Shown piece after piece: positions 15,292 to 24,339 of a DNA stretch of 64,000 nucleotides (its first letter is position 1; each line of letters opens with the position of its first letter). The notes below the pieces were generated by a model that saw only the letters and a list, made by a program, of their open reading frames with translations, ran no database searches and had not been told where the DNA came from. The position numbers and the translations under genes were made by a program. Source of the stretch: an uncultured Eubacterium sp. (GTDB taxonomy: Bacteria > Bacillota > Clostridia > Lachnospirales > Lachnospiraceae); NCBI GenBank assembly GCA_900552795.1, contig USBB01000002.1:62001-126000 (forward strand), given 5' to 3'.

Positions 15292-16848
15292 TCAGACTAT
15301 TCTTGTTGTCCATTTGGTACAATCTATCACATCTGTTGCTAAATCACTGTAAAATTCAGGCTCATGACAAACCATAAGAATACTTCCTTTATAAGCTTTT
15401 AAAGCCCTTTTCAGCTCATCTTTTGCATCTACGTCAAGATGATTGGTAGGTTCATCAAGAACCAGCACATTACTCTCACGGTTAATAAGCTTACACAGAC
15501 GTACCTTTGCCTGCTCACCTCCGCTTAAGACCTTTACCCTGCTTTCAATGTGTTTCGTGGTGAGTCCGCACTTTGCAAGCGCAGAACGAACCTCATACTG
15601 CGTGTATGAAGGAAATTCATTCCATATTTCCTCAAGACAGGTTGTCTCAATATCAGGAGGCGTTTCCTGTTCAAAATATCCGATTTCCAGATAATCTCCT
15701 AATTCAACACTTCCGGAAAGCGGTTTTATAATTCCCAAAATACTTTTCAACAGCGTCGATTTTCCTATACCGTTAGCACCTGTAAGAGCAATCTTACTGC
15801 CCCTTTCCATGCTTATGTTTAAAGTAGATGAAAGCGGCTCATCATACCCGATTACAAGATTATCTGTCGTAAAAATGTATCTGCCAGGTGTCCTTGCAAT
15901 CTTAAAATTGAACTCAGGCTTTGGCTTTTCACCTGCCAGTTCTATTATTTCCATGTTATCAAGCTTTTTCTGACGCGACATTGCCATATTTCGTGTCGCA
16001 ACACGCGCCTTATTTCTGGCAACAAAATCTTTAAGATCTGCAATTTCCTTTTGCTGACGGTTATATGCCGCTTCCATCTGCGCTTTTTTCATGGCATAAA
16101 CTTCCATAAATTTGTCATAATCACCAACATACCTGTTAAGCTGCTGGTTATCCATATGATAAATTATATTTATTACACTGTTTAAAAATGAAATATCATG
16201 AGATATAAGTATAAATGCATTTTCATAATCATTAAGATATCTTTTAAGCCACTCTATATGCTCTGCATCAAGATAATTTGTAGGCTCATCAAGCAGAAGA
16301 ATATCCGGCTTTTCAAGAAGCAGCTTTCCTAAAAGCACTTTGGTACGCTGACCTCCGCTAAGCTCAGTTACATCCTTATCAAGTCCAAGCTCCAGAAGCC
16401 CTAAAGCTCTTGCCACCTCTTCCACTTTTGAATCAATCATATAAAAATCATGCATTGTAAGCATATCCTGAATGACACCCAGCTCCTCCATGTACTGCTC
16501 CATCTGATTTTCATCAGCATCGGCCATGGCATCACAAATCTCATTCATTCTTTCTTCCTGTTGTATTAAAAAATCAAACGCTCCGGAAAGTACCGTTCTT
16601 ATAGTCATGCCCTTTTCTAAAACAGCATGCTGGTCAAGGTATCCCACACGAACATTTTTTGCCCATTCGATTTTGCCCTCATCAGGCATCAGTCTGTTGG
16701 TTATTATGTTCATAAATGTAGACTTTCCTTCTCCATTAGCACCTACAAGCCCAATGTGCTCACCCTTAAGAAGACGGAAGGAAACATCGGTAAATATAGC
16801 TCTGTCACCAAATCCGTGTGACAAATGCTCTACATTTAAAATACTCAT
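15292..16848 (-). CDS. ABC-F family ATPase (YfmM-like)
   Basis: ABC-F proteins are soluble, ribosome-associated ATPases that rescue stalled translation or protect against antibiotics. There are two nucleotide-binding domains. The first has Walker A GANGEGKST, signature LSGGQRTK and LLDEPTNYLD; the second has GANGIGKST, LSGGEQAKV and LDEPTNHLD. They are joined by a charged linker (about residues 240-310), and there are no membrane segments. The N-terminus MSILNVEHLSHGFGDRAIF resembles Bacillus YfmM as I recall it. The ATG at 16848 follows GGAG; the longer frame to 16869 is less likely. The gene shares the - strand with the FliB-like gene. Confidence 0.9.
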   Translation of the reverse strand: MSILNVEHLSHGFGDRAIFTDVSFRLLKGEHIGLVGANGEGKSTFMNIITNRLMPDEGKIEWAKNVRVGYLDQHAVLEKGMTIRTVLSGAFDFLIQQEERMNEICDAMADADENQMEQYMEELGVIQDMLTMHDFYMIDSKVEEVARALGLLELGLDKDVTELSGGQRTKVLLGKLLLEKPDILLLDEPTNYLDAEHIEWLKRYLNDYENAFILISHDISFLNSVINIIYHMDNQQLNRYVGDYDKFMEVYAMKKAQMEAAYNRQQKEIADLKDFVARNKARVATRNMAMSRQKKLDNMEIIELAGEKPKPEFNFKIARTPGRYIFTTDNLVIGYDEPLSSTLNISMERGSKIALTGANGIGKSTLLKSILGIIKPLSGSVELGDYLEIGYFEQETPPDIETTCLEEIWNEFPSYTQYEVRSALAKCGLTTKHIESRVKVLSGGEQAKVRLCKLINRESNVLVLDEPTNHLDVDAKDELKRALKAYKGSILMVCHEPEFYSDLATDVIDCTKWTTRIV

Positions 16849-16919
16849 AAAAATCTCCATTTCTGACATTTTATTATTGCTTTTATGTTCATATCAGACC
16901 TTTTGAATCCGGCATCATC

Positions 16920-18275
16920 TTATAAAGAAATAACTCCAAACTGAGCAAGAGTGTAAACTATTAAAATAATAACTAAAAGAACCGGCGCAATATATTTAAT
17001 CACTACTTTATATATAAGCTCACGTTTAAACTTCTCACCATTCTTAGTAACTTCATTTATTACAAATTTAGGTCCGACAAACCATCCTATCATAACACTT
17101 GTAAGGAATGCAACAATAGGCATAAGTACACTGTTGCTTAAATAGTCAAAGAATGTTAAGAAATCCATTCCGAGAAGCTTTATATCTGACCATATACCGT
17201 TTCCTAAAGATGACGGTATTCCAAGTATTACAGTAATTACTGCCACTATCGCACAGCATTTAAGTCTTGAAATCTTAAACTTATCCATAATCATCGATAC
17301 AATAGCTTCCATAACCGATACAGAGCTTGTAAGAGCTGCAAAAAATACAAGAATAAAGAAAGCTCCACCAATCAGAATTCCGCCTGGCATCTGATAAAAT
17401 ACTTTAGGCAACGTCATAAACATTAAGCCTGCACCTGCTGTCTGAAGACCTGCCTCACCGCTGAAAATATAAACGGCAGGAATCACCATAAGACCTGCAA
17501 GCAAAGCTACAACAGTATCAAATATTTCAATCTGATTTACGGATTTAGTTAATGAAACACCATCCTTTGTATATGAACCATATGTAATCATTATACCCAT
17601 CGCAAGACTCATTGAATAAAACATCTGCCCCATCGCTGCACAGACGGTTTTAAACGAAAATTTTGAGAAGTCAGGAAGAAGATAATACTTAACACCTTCG
17701 AGCGACCCCGGTATCGTAAGTACAAATATACATATACCAACAGCTATTACCAAAAGAGCCGGCATCAATATTTTTGAAACCCTCTCAATACCTTTCTGTA
17801 CTCCAAGCACAACTATAAGCATTGTAAGTCCAAAGAAAATAAAGAAAAATATAAGAGGTGCTACAGGCTGGCCGATAAAATTTGAAAAATATGTGCTTTC
17901 AGCCGCCGCTGCATTCTGGTTTGTTAAATATACAGTTATATATTTAATAACCCATCCGCCTATAACACAATAATAAGGAAGAATTATTACCGGAATGATA
18001 AATGCAAGAATTCCTGTAAATCCGAATCCTTTATGAACTTCCTTATAAGCTTTTGTAGGGCTTAATTTTGTTTTTCTTCCTATGGCGATTTCTGTCGTCA
18101 TAAGTGCAAATCCAAATGTAAGAGCGAGTATAATATATACAAGTATAAATATTCCTCCTCCATACTGAGCCGCAAGATATGGGAATCTCCATAAGTTCCC
18201 CAATCCAACAGCGCTTCCGGCCGCAGCAAGCACAAAACCTATGCTGCCGGTAAAATTACTACGTTTCTTTTCCAT
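16920..18275 (-). CDS. Neurotransmitter:sodium symporter family transporter
   Basis: This is a Na-dependent amino acid symporter of the NSS (SNF/LeuT) family. The signature GSIGFVLAAAGSAVGLGNLWRFPYLA at the N-terminus includes the unwound TM1 that binds Na and substrate. About 11 hydrophobic segments follow in 451 residues, as usual for bacterial members. The start at 18275 (MEKKRSNFTG) follows ATGGAG. Substrate is likely an amino acid (aromatic in some relatives). A leader hairpin at 18335-18374 could regulate it. Confidence 0.92.
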   Translation of the reverse strand: MEKKRSNFTGSIGFVLAAAGSAVGLGNLWRFPYLAAQYGGGIFILVYIILALTFGFALMTTEIAIGRKTKLSPTKAYKEVHKGFGFTGILAFIIPVIILPYYCVIGGWVIKYITVYLTNQNAAAAESTYFSNFIGQPVAPLIFFFIFFGLTMLIVVLGVQKGIERVSKILMPALLVIAVGICIFVLTIPGSLEGVKYYLLPDFSKFSFKTVCAAMGQMFYSMSLAMGIMITYGSYTKDGVSLTKSVNQIEIFDTVVALLAGLMVIPAVYIFSGEAGLQTAGAGLMFMTLPKVFYQMPGGILIGGAFFILVFFAALTSSVSVMEAIVSMIMDKFKISRLKCCAIVAVITVILGIPSSLGNGIWSDIKLLGMDFLTFFDYLSNSVLMPIVAFLTSVMIGWFVGPKFVINEVTKNGEKFKRELIYKVVIKYIAPVLLVIILIVYTLAQFGVISL

Positions 18276-18589
18276 AATTTTTTTGTCTCCATTCAAAATT
18301 GGTAATTATATATTGCAATATATGCAAAATACAAGGGCAGCTGCACCAACTTGCCGGTTAAGGTGCAGCCACCCAATCTTTAATATATAATATAAAATTT
18401 TTATAATAATATCAACTATTTTTTATAAGTATAAACATATATTTGATTTCTTGCATTTATCTTTTTATTTATCTATAATGATTAGGGCATGAAAATGCCT
18501 TATTATGATTAGCAAATTTATGTCCGCCTGCTTTTTAATTATGCGTTAGCATTAAAGTACTCTAAAGTGTCTGCGGAATGGAGGTTACA
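18276..18589. other. Divergent intergenic region with two hairpins
   Basis: This is AT-rich DNA between the NSS gene (-) and the Rep-like gene (+). It contains the GC-rich hairpin at 18335-18374 in the NSS leader and a small GGCAT-GAAA-ATGCC hairpin at about 18485-18499 in front of the Rep-like gene. No open frame is supported. Confidence 0.5.
18335..18374 (-). promoter_or_regulatory. Leader hairpin upstream of the NSS symporter
   Basis: On the - strand, GGGTGGCTGCACC pairs with GGTGCAGCTGCCC (13 positions, two wobbles), followed by TTGTATTTTG, about 60 bases before the NSS start. It could be an attenuator or part of a riboswitch. GGGTGG is faintly like a T-box antiterminator motif, but no full T-box is visible. 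Confidence 0.45.
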
Positions 18590-19975
18590 ATGGAACAATA
18601 CTCAAGACGTTTTATAGAGGAGCTTCTAAAACATATAGACCCCGAAATAAGCGAATTTTTTAATAAAAAGCATGATATATTCAAATTTCCTTGCCAGACA
18701 ATGTCTGAGCTGATTGACGAGACTCTTATGGATTACCTTGAGGGTAAGACCAGCCGAGAAGATTTGATTCCCGTAATAAGCAAAATAAAAAAATCCAGAC
18801 TTCAAAAAAGAGCAAGATGGTATAAATCATATATAAATGATATTGATACAATCAATATTGACGATCCAAAGCACCCTCTTTCACACATAATAAATATGGC
18901 ACGTTCTCTTCCTATTGAACAGTATGTAAATATTTTCGGTGACAAAGAAATTGAGGAAATTATCGAAGAATATAAATTAAAGGCCGCCGCATGGAAAAAT
19001 GATTCCAACAGCCTCTTAATATCCTTTCCGGGTATTTCTGCATTTACAAATAACTCAATATTTAATTCTTTAAAAAACGACCTTATTATTAATATATGGA
19101 AATATATTGATGGTGAACTTGCAGGAAATATTGATTCATATTTAAGAATGTTTCCTGAAGAGCTTTTGGAAAAACCTTTATTCAGCCCATCCTCATTTAC
19201 GCTTATGATGGAAACCGCCTCAAACAATCTGTTAAAGGAAATTATTACTGACGAGGAAGGTTCAGAGCTTTTAGAGGTCACAGTAAATAACGGAAAACTT
19301 ACTCCTCCGAAATCAATGGATTATAATGATTTAAAACTTATAAATGCTTTTATTTCCAATATTAATATGCAGGAATTTTCACGCGAAAAATCCGTTGTTG
19401 TCGATTTAAACACACTCGGAAAAGAGGTTGTTGATTACCACGTAGGCAAAAACGTAATTACAAAAATCTCAAACTCATGCAGAAAACTGGTTGAATACAA
19501 CTTTTCCTATGAAGAAGAAGGAAGCAAAATGTATTTTAACCTTTTCGACAATATCGCAATAAAGGAAGATGCAGAACGCCCTTATGCAATAGCGCAGTTT
19601 GGAGAAATATTAAGCAATGCAATAATCCAGAAAAAGCTTATATCAATCACTTCCGCTTCCTATGACGTTCTTGAAAATAATCTTTCAAGAATTATATGCT
19701 ACTCGATGAAACGCGAACAGATAGCAAACCAGGAAACACGTATGAATGAATACAGCTATACATACTTCCAGAAAATCGTAAGATTTAAACTAAAAAATAA
19801 AAAGAAAAATCTTGCGCTTATACAGGAAAGTCTGCAGGAATTTGTAGATAATAAAATTGCGATTGAAAGCTTTGAATTAAAAAACGGTGTTTTTATTATA
19901 CATTTCCTGCCTCTGTCACCGGCAGAAATAGAAGATTTAAATTTTGACAATAAAAAACTTATAGATATGAAATAA
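18590..19975 (+). CDS. Rep-like protein next to an iteron-like array (function unproven)
   Basis: I do not recognise a named family with certainty. The 461-residue protein is soluble and charged. Its C-terminal part (about 330-455) reads like a winged-helix region of plasmid replication initiators: a basic helix stretch (KIVRFKLKNKKKNLALIQES), a beta-type FELKNGVFIIHFLPLS and an acidic end. It is followed at once by a terminator and then by a roughly 460-bp repeat array resembling iterons. A zinc-finger/winged-helix gene lies beyond, and plasmid-type parA/parB lie 7 kb on. The inference that it is an initiator-like DNA-binding protein rests mainly on this context. The start at 18590 is chosen from GGAGG at 18580-18584. 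Confidence 0.5.
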   Translation: MEQYSRRFIEELLKHIDPEISEFFNKKHDIFKFPCQTMSELIDETLMDYLEGKTSREDLIPVISKIKKSRLQKRARWYKSYINDIDTINIDDPKHPLSHIINMARSLPIEQYVNIFGDKEIEEIIEEYKLKAAAWKNDSNSLLISFPGISAFTNNSIFNSLKNDLIINIWKYIDGELAGNIDSYLRMFPEELLEKPLFSPSSFTLMMETASNNLLKEIITDEEGSELLEVTVNNGKLTPPKSMDYNDLKLINAFISNINMQEFSREKSVVVDLNTLGKEVVDYHVGKNVITKISNSCRKLVEYNFSYEEEGSKMYFNLFDNIAIKEDAERPYAIAQFGEILSNAIIQKKLISITSASYDVLENNLSRIICYSMKREQIANQETRMNEYSYTYFQKIVRFKLKNKKKNLALIQESLQEFVDNKIAIESFELKNGVFIIHFLPLSPAEIEDLNFDNKKLIDMK

Positions 19976-20018
19976 CATTATTTAAATTTTTAAATGGCAG
20001 TCATATAAACCAAACTTT

Positions 20019-20046
20019 AAAGCAGCCTGTGATAGCAGGCTGCTTT
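20019..20046 (+). terminator. Terminator after the Rep-like gene
   Basis: AAAGCAGCCTG and CAGGCTGCTTT form a perfect 11-bp stem with a six-base loop and a T run, 44 bases after the stop codon. Confidence 0.92.
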
Positions 20047-20083
20047 TTCTTATGATGCTCTGATAATTAATCAATACATTTTA

Positions 20084-20545
20084 AAAATGTAGATATTTTC
20101 AGAGTAAATTTGTAACTAATTAATTCTTTCATATTTACTTTGTAGATATTTTTAGAGTAAATTTTAAAAATGTAGATATATTTAGAGTATTTTTATTTGT
20201 TTGCATAGTATTTTGAGCTATTTTTAAATTCTTAAACAATATATTTATTTTTATTAATATCTAACCTCTACATTTTTAAACACGAAAAAAATTTTTAATG
20301 TCTACATTTTTGGCTTATTTACTGCGTTTTCACAAATACAAGGCTTTTTATATCTTTACAAATACCAATATGTAGATAAATATGTAGTAAATTACACTAA
20401 ATACAAGATTTATGTCTACATAAAATTTTTTGCAAAAATTATGTAGATAATATAAGAGTAAAATATTAAAATTTAAAAAAAATGTAGATATAAAATTTAA
20501 AAAAAATGGAATTATTTAAGATTTGTGGATATAAACAGAGTAAAA
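20084..20545 (+). repeat. Iteron-like direct repeat array, candidate replication origin
   Basis: An AT-rich block carries repeated units of the form TGTAGATA followed, after 4-8 bases, by AGAGTAAA. Clear units start near 20088, 20141, 20171 and 20442, with a degenerate one near 20524. Half units (TGTAGATA) lie at 20371 and 20483, and inverted halves (TCTACAT) near 20268, 20301 and 20414. Direct repeats flanked by AT-rich DNA next to a Rep-like gene are the hallmark of iteron origins. They could instead be operators for one of the flanking DNA-binding proteins. There is no gene in this 640-base stretch. Confidence 0.65.
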
Positions 20546-20616
20546 TCGCCCATTTGATTTTTCTTTAAAAAAAATGTTTAATTATGTACATGTAGTAAAA
20601 AAAGGCGGTGATTATT

Positions 20617-21792
20617 TTGGACAATTTCGCAAATATCGGTAAGGCTGTTCTCGTTCAAAGCCTCGGTCTGCAAAAAAATTATATCGAAATTACAAGCGGA
20701 TGCGTTGAAGTTATCAATTATGATACACCGGCCTGTGATGATTGTAAATACTGCTCTCTTATTAAGAGCTTTTCACCTGACAGCGAAGCCTATAATGTAG
20801 CTGTTAACGTATGTAAAAATTGTCCTGACAAACAATTAATCACCAAACCGGTTACAAAGAAAGTATATCACAATGAAAAGAACAGATACGGTTACAGACC
20901 GCGACTTAAATCTAACGCAATTAAGCTTCTTTTGGTATTGCATTTTTACCACCCTGACCGTTTCGGTATAATTAAAGATTTAAATATTGACGATTTATCT
21001 GTTTTTATCAGATGCGATATCAAAACAATTAAAAACAACCTAAATACGCTTATGCAGTATGGTTATATCTCCTACTGCAAAACCTCTGCACGTACCGTCA
21101 ACCTCCTGATTACGGGTTATGATAAATATTATTTATCTGCACAACAGGGCGGAAGAGGTTTTTTTGTGATGTCTAAAGAACTTCTTATGAAGATATTAAA
21201 TATCGATAACATTTTATCCTTAAGACTTCAGCTTCGCCAGCTCTTAGAGATTGATAATCTGAATGCAAAGGGACCCTTTACTGCAGTATCAAAGACTTTT
21301 AAAGAATTAAAGCTCTCTCTTCCTGAATACTGCAAACCATGTAATATTAAAAATGCTATTTGTAATGACAACAGCATTTTTGACATATCATTTAAAGAAA
21401 AATCTGTCCGCTTTGAAATAAAGGACTGCTTCAACTGCAGGCAACAAAAACTTGAATGTTTAGATCAATACATGTCTATGTTCCACAATTTTGTATCAGA
21501 GTTTAATGAAACCGTGGCTTATGTAAATACCAACAATTCTGTAAGTCATAAATATGCTGCATTTTTTGACGATGAACATAGCTTCTACAGACTTTTAAAG
21601 ATACGTGACTTTGAATATGAAGACCTTGCACAGCTTGCACTGCAGTATTCGTTTGATTGTGTAATTCTTGCTCTCAGCCAGATATATAAATCATATATTA
21701 TGAATGAACGTAAAATATTAAACCTCGGAGGTCTTATAAGAACTTTAATTATTGCCTCTCAAAAATCCTATAGCAAAAACAGGGCTGCCTGA
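20617..21792 (+). CDS. Cysteine-rich winged-helix protein beside the repeat array
   Basis: The function is not recognised. The 391-residue protein has an N-terminal cysteine cluster (CDDCKYC at Cys40/43/46 and CKNC at Cys66/69), probably zinc-binding. A winged-helix-like segment follows (about 100-160, KLLLVLHFYHPDRFG ... CDIKTIKNNLNTLMQYGYI), and later come two more cysteine groups (Cys239/242/249 and Cys271/274/281). It is predicted to bind DNA. The AAGGCGGTGA at 20602-20611 is well placed for a TTG start at 20617; a GTG at 20608 lies inside that site. It directly follows the iteron-like array, so it may be its partner, a replication regulator or a transcription factor. Confidence 0.6.
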   Translation: MDNFANIGKAVLVQSLGLQKNYIEITSGCVEVINYDTPACDDCKYCSLIKSFSPDSEAYNVAVNVCKNCPDKQLITKPVTKKVYHNEKNRYGYRPRLKSNAIKLLLVLHFYHPDRFGIIKDLNIDDLSVFIRCDIKTIKNNLNTLMQYGYISYCKTSARTVNLLITGYDKYYLSAQQGGRGFFVMSKELLMKILNIDNILSLRLQLRQLLEIDNLNAKGPFTAVSKTFKELKLSLPEYCKPCNIKNAICNDNSIFDISFKEKSVRFEIKDCFNCRQQKLECLDQYMSMFHNFVSEFNETVAYVNTNNSVSHKYAAFFDDEHSFYRLLKIRDFEYEDLAQLALQYSFDCVILALSQIYKSYIMNERKILNLGGLIRTLIIASQKSYSKNRAA

Positions 21793-22242
21793 CCGACAGT
21801 CTTATTTTTGTGCTCATTTTTACCATTTTATCGTATTTTCTTTTAAATTCTTTCTCATCTCACACTTTCGCCACGCATTTTTTGTAATTCTTAAAATTTT
21901 TTAATGGATTTTATTAATATAAAATCATATTATGATTAAAACTGCCTTTTTGATGATATAAAATCATAAATTTTGTTCAAATTTTTATCAACATTAGGAA
22001 AAAATTCAACCTTTATCAGAAAGAAATATTCTTACTTTTAAAACTTTTCAGCTAATATTAAAAAAAAATCAATCTCTTTTATAAAATTATTTACTTACAA
22101 AAAGATTATTTCAACATACTAATTACAAAAAAGGGACCTGCAACATTCCTTGCAAGTCCCTTAAATACTATATTTGTACGATTTCTATTTACCAATATCT
22201 GTTTTTTTAATACTGTTTTGTATATATACATTATTTACATAT
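21793..22242. other. AT-rich intergenic stretch, no gene
   Basis: There is no supported coding frame. It holds a 13-bp direct repeat, ATATAAAATCATA, at 21917-21929 and 21956-21968, and the - strand terminator of the EctB-like gene. It lies between convergent genes. Confidence 0.6.
22125..22162 (-). terminator. Terminator of the EctB-like gene
   Basis: On the - strand, AAGGGACTTGCAA pairs with TTGCAGGTCCCTT (one mismatch) and a run of six T follows. It lies about 80 bases downstream of the aminotransferase stop. Confidence 0.85.
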
Positions 22243-23487
22243 CTATAATATATATTCATTAACACAATTACAGATAATTTCCATTCCTCTAACAAGCTGT
22301 TCATCTGTCATTGTAAGCGCAGGCATAAGTTTTACTACTGAATTATCTCTTCCTGCTCTTTCAATAATAACACCATGCTCGAAACAAGCCTTTGTGATTT
22401 TGCCTGAAAGCTCACCTGTGTGAACATCTATGCCCCATACCATCCCGATACCTCTTATGTCAGCTTTAGATGTATCTATATGTGTTTCTAGATAATCTTT
22501 AATAATTAATGACTTACGCATTACTTCATTCTCAATATGTTTATTAAGCATGTATTCAAGTCCTGCTTTGGCTGCAACTATTGCAAGCTGATTGCCTCTG
22601 AATGTACCATTATGTTCGCCTGGAGCCCATATATCAAGCTCTGGCTTAAATAATGTAAGTGCGAAAGGTAGACCTGCACCTCCGATAGATTTAGACATTA
22701 CAACTATATCCGGAACGATACCTGCTCTCTCAAATGAGAAAAATGTACCTGTTCTTGCACAGCCTACCTGAATATCATCAACAATTAACAAAATGTCATA
22801 TTTGCTGCAGAAATCACGTACAGATTGAAGCCACTCTTTTGTAAATACATGTATTCCGCCTTCTGCCTGTACCGTTTCAATAATGAGAGCTGCAGGCTTT
22901 TCAATACCTGAATGATCATCATTTATAAGTGTCTCCATATATTTTATTGTATCAAGACCTTCAAACATATAAGGTGCAGGAATATGAGTTACATATTCTA
23001 AAGGAACTCCGGCTCCCTTACGACTGTCCCTATCGCTTGTAAGGGCAAGCGCGCCCATTGTCATACCGTGGAAGCATCCCATAAGAGCCCATATATTTTG
23101 TCTTTTTTTAACTTTTCTTGCAAGCTTTAAAGCAGCTTCAATTCCATTAGTTCCTGTTGGACCTACAAACATTACTTTATAATCTAAGTTTCTTGGTTTT
23201 AAAATCTGTTCCTCGAAATACTTTATGAATTCATATTTTGGTTCTGTCATCATATCAAGTGCATGTAAGATTCCATCATTGTTAAGATAAGAAATCAGTT
23301 TTTCGTTGATGTAATCATTGTTGTGGCCGTAGTTTACGGCTCCTGCTCCACAGAAAAAATCAAGATACTCATTGCCATCAATATCTGTGATTATTGATCC
23401 TTTGGCTTGTGTAAAGACTTTTGGAAAGCTTCTGCAATAAGAACGAACCTGTGATTCGTAGGTTTCAAAAACTTCTATTTGTTCCAT
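22243..23487 (-). CDS. ectB: Diaminobutyrate-2-oxoglutarate aminotransferase (EctB-like)
   Basis: This class III PLP aminotransferase is predicted to interconvert aspartate semialdehyde and L-2,4-diaminobutyrate with glutamate as donor. The start FETYESQVRSYCRSFP and DFFCGAGAVNYGHNN strongly match EctB-type enzymes. PLP Asp is in LLIVDDIQVGCARTG, and the Schiff-base Lys is in VMSKSIGG. It has 414 residues, the usual length. ectA and ectC are absent, so ectoine synthesis is unlikely here; diaminobutyrate may feed another product. It lies 135 bases downstream of the GatD-like gene on the same strand and ends at its own terminator. Confidence 0.85.
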   Translation of the reverse strand: MEQIEVFETYESQVRSYCRSFPKVFTQAKGSIITDIDGNEYLDFFCGAGAVNYGHNNDYINEKLISYLNNDGILHALDMMTEPKYEFIKYFEEQILKPRNLDYKVMFVGPTGTNGIEAALKLARKVKKRQNIWALMGCFHGMTMGALALTSDRDSRKGAGVPLEYVTHIPAPYMFEGLDTIKYMETLINDDHSGIEKPAALIIETVQAEGGIHVFTKEWLQSVRDFCSKYDILLIVDDIQVGCARTGTFFSFERAGIVPDIVVMSKSIGGAGLPFALTLFKPELDIWAPGEHNGTFRGNQLAIVAAKAGLEYMLNKHIENEVMRKSLIIKDYLETHIDTSKADIRGIGMVWGIDVHTGELSGKITKACFEHGVIIERAGRDNSVVKLMPALTMTDEQLVRGMEIICNCVNEYIL

Positions 23488-23622
23488 AATAGACCTTCTT
23501 TCTTTAATATATCAAACTATAATATCATTCTGTTTTTATTTTAATGTAAGAATAATTAGAATTTACGAGACTTGTTATATCACAAGTAATGTAAAAAGTA
23601 AAATGAATTTTGGCGAACGATA

Positions 23623-24339
23623 TTAATATCTTAATTTTGGATTTTTAAATTCTGTAAGACGTTTTTCATATGCTTCCATTATAGTATCCTCAAAAGCTAA
23701 GGCAGGTTTATTAATTCCTAACAACATAAGGATATATTTTACAAATAAAGGATTTTCAATTAAAAAAGGTCCTAAAGTATATGTTCCGAAAAAATTGTTG
23801 ATCTTAATGCCTTCAAGTTTACTATTGGGATTTATGCCGTCACCGCGGGTAACATCATAAAAATAGCAGTCGCTGTTGTCACCGTATGAGTGGCTGAATT
23901 GTGCTTTAAATCCTACAAGGGTCATATTTTCAAATTCTCCCATTATAAGAGAATTGTAGCGTTTAAACATATTTCTTTTTGCATATGTTTTTGTTATTCC
24001 AAGTCCTTCTATTCTGCTTCCGTCTTCATTTTCAATATATTGTCCGAATGTTTCAAAAGCATTTCCCGTCAATATGAAGACGACATTATTTTCTATACAT
24101 CTTTTTATATCGTCTTTATATGGTTTTAAGGCATCTATCACTAGTTCCTGTGAATGTTCAGTCATAGGTCCCATATAAATCATTGAAATATCATCATTTG
24201 TAAAAGCAGGTACATCGTTTAGTCCGGTATATATTACCTGTGCGCCTGGAATACATTTTTCAAGATAGCGTATATTCATAATATCACCGAAAAGGTTAGC
24301 AATTTCGGAATATAATACTTCTATTTTAATCTGATCCAT
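23623..24339 (-). CDS. GatD-like class I amidotransferase lacking catalytic Cys and His
   Basis: The protein is encoded after murT in the place of GatD, the glutaminase that supplies ammonia for amidating lipid II D-glutamate. The fold pattern is GatD-like over 238 residues: an N-terminal LFGDIMNIRYLEKC and a C-terminal FFGTYTLGPFLIENP. At the nucleophile elbow, where GatD has a CGGYQ-type motif, this protein reads ILTGNAFETFGQ (residues 89-100) with no Cys. The THLHGP-type His motif reads TYTLGP (186-191) with no His. It is therefore probably not a glutaminase. It overlaps murT by one base. It may be a regulatory or structural partner of MurT. Confidence 0.8.
   Translation of the reverse strand: MDQIKIEVLYSEIANLFGDIMNIRYLEKCIPGAQVIYTGLNDVPAFTNDDISMIYMGPMTEHSQELVIDALKPYKDDIKRCIENNVVFILTGNAFETFGQYIENEDGSRIEGLGITKTYAKRNMFKRYNSLIMGEFENMTLVGFKAQFSHSYGDNSDCYFYDVTRGDGINPNSKLEGIKINNFFGTYTLGPFLIENPLFVKYILMLLGINKPALAFEDTIMEAYEKRLTEFKNPKLRY

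Noticed and set aside
18276..18577. T-box riboswitch before the NSS transporter
   Set aside because: Only a GGGTGG fragment resembles the antiterminator; no specifier stem or full consensus was seen, so only a hairpin is reported.
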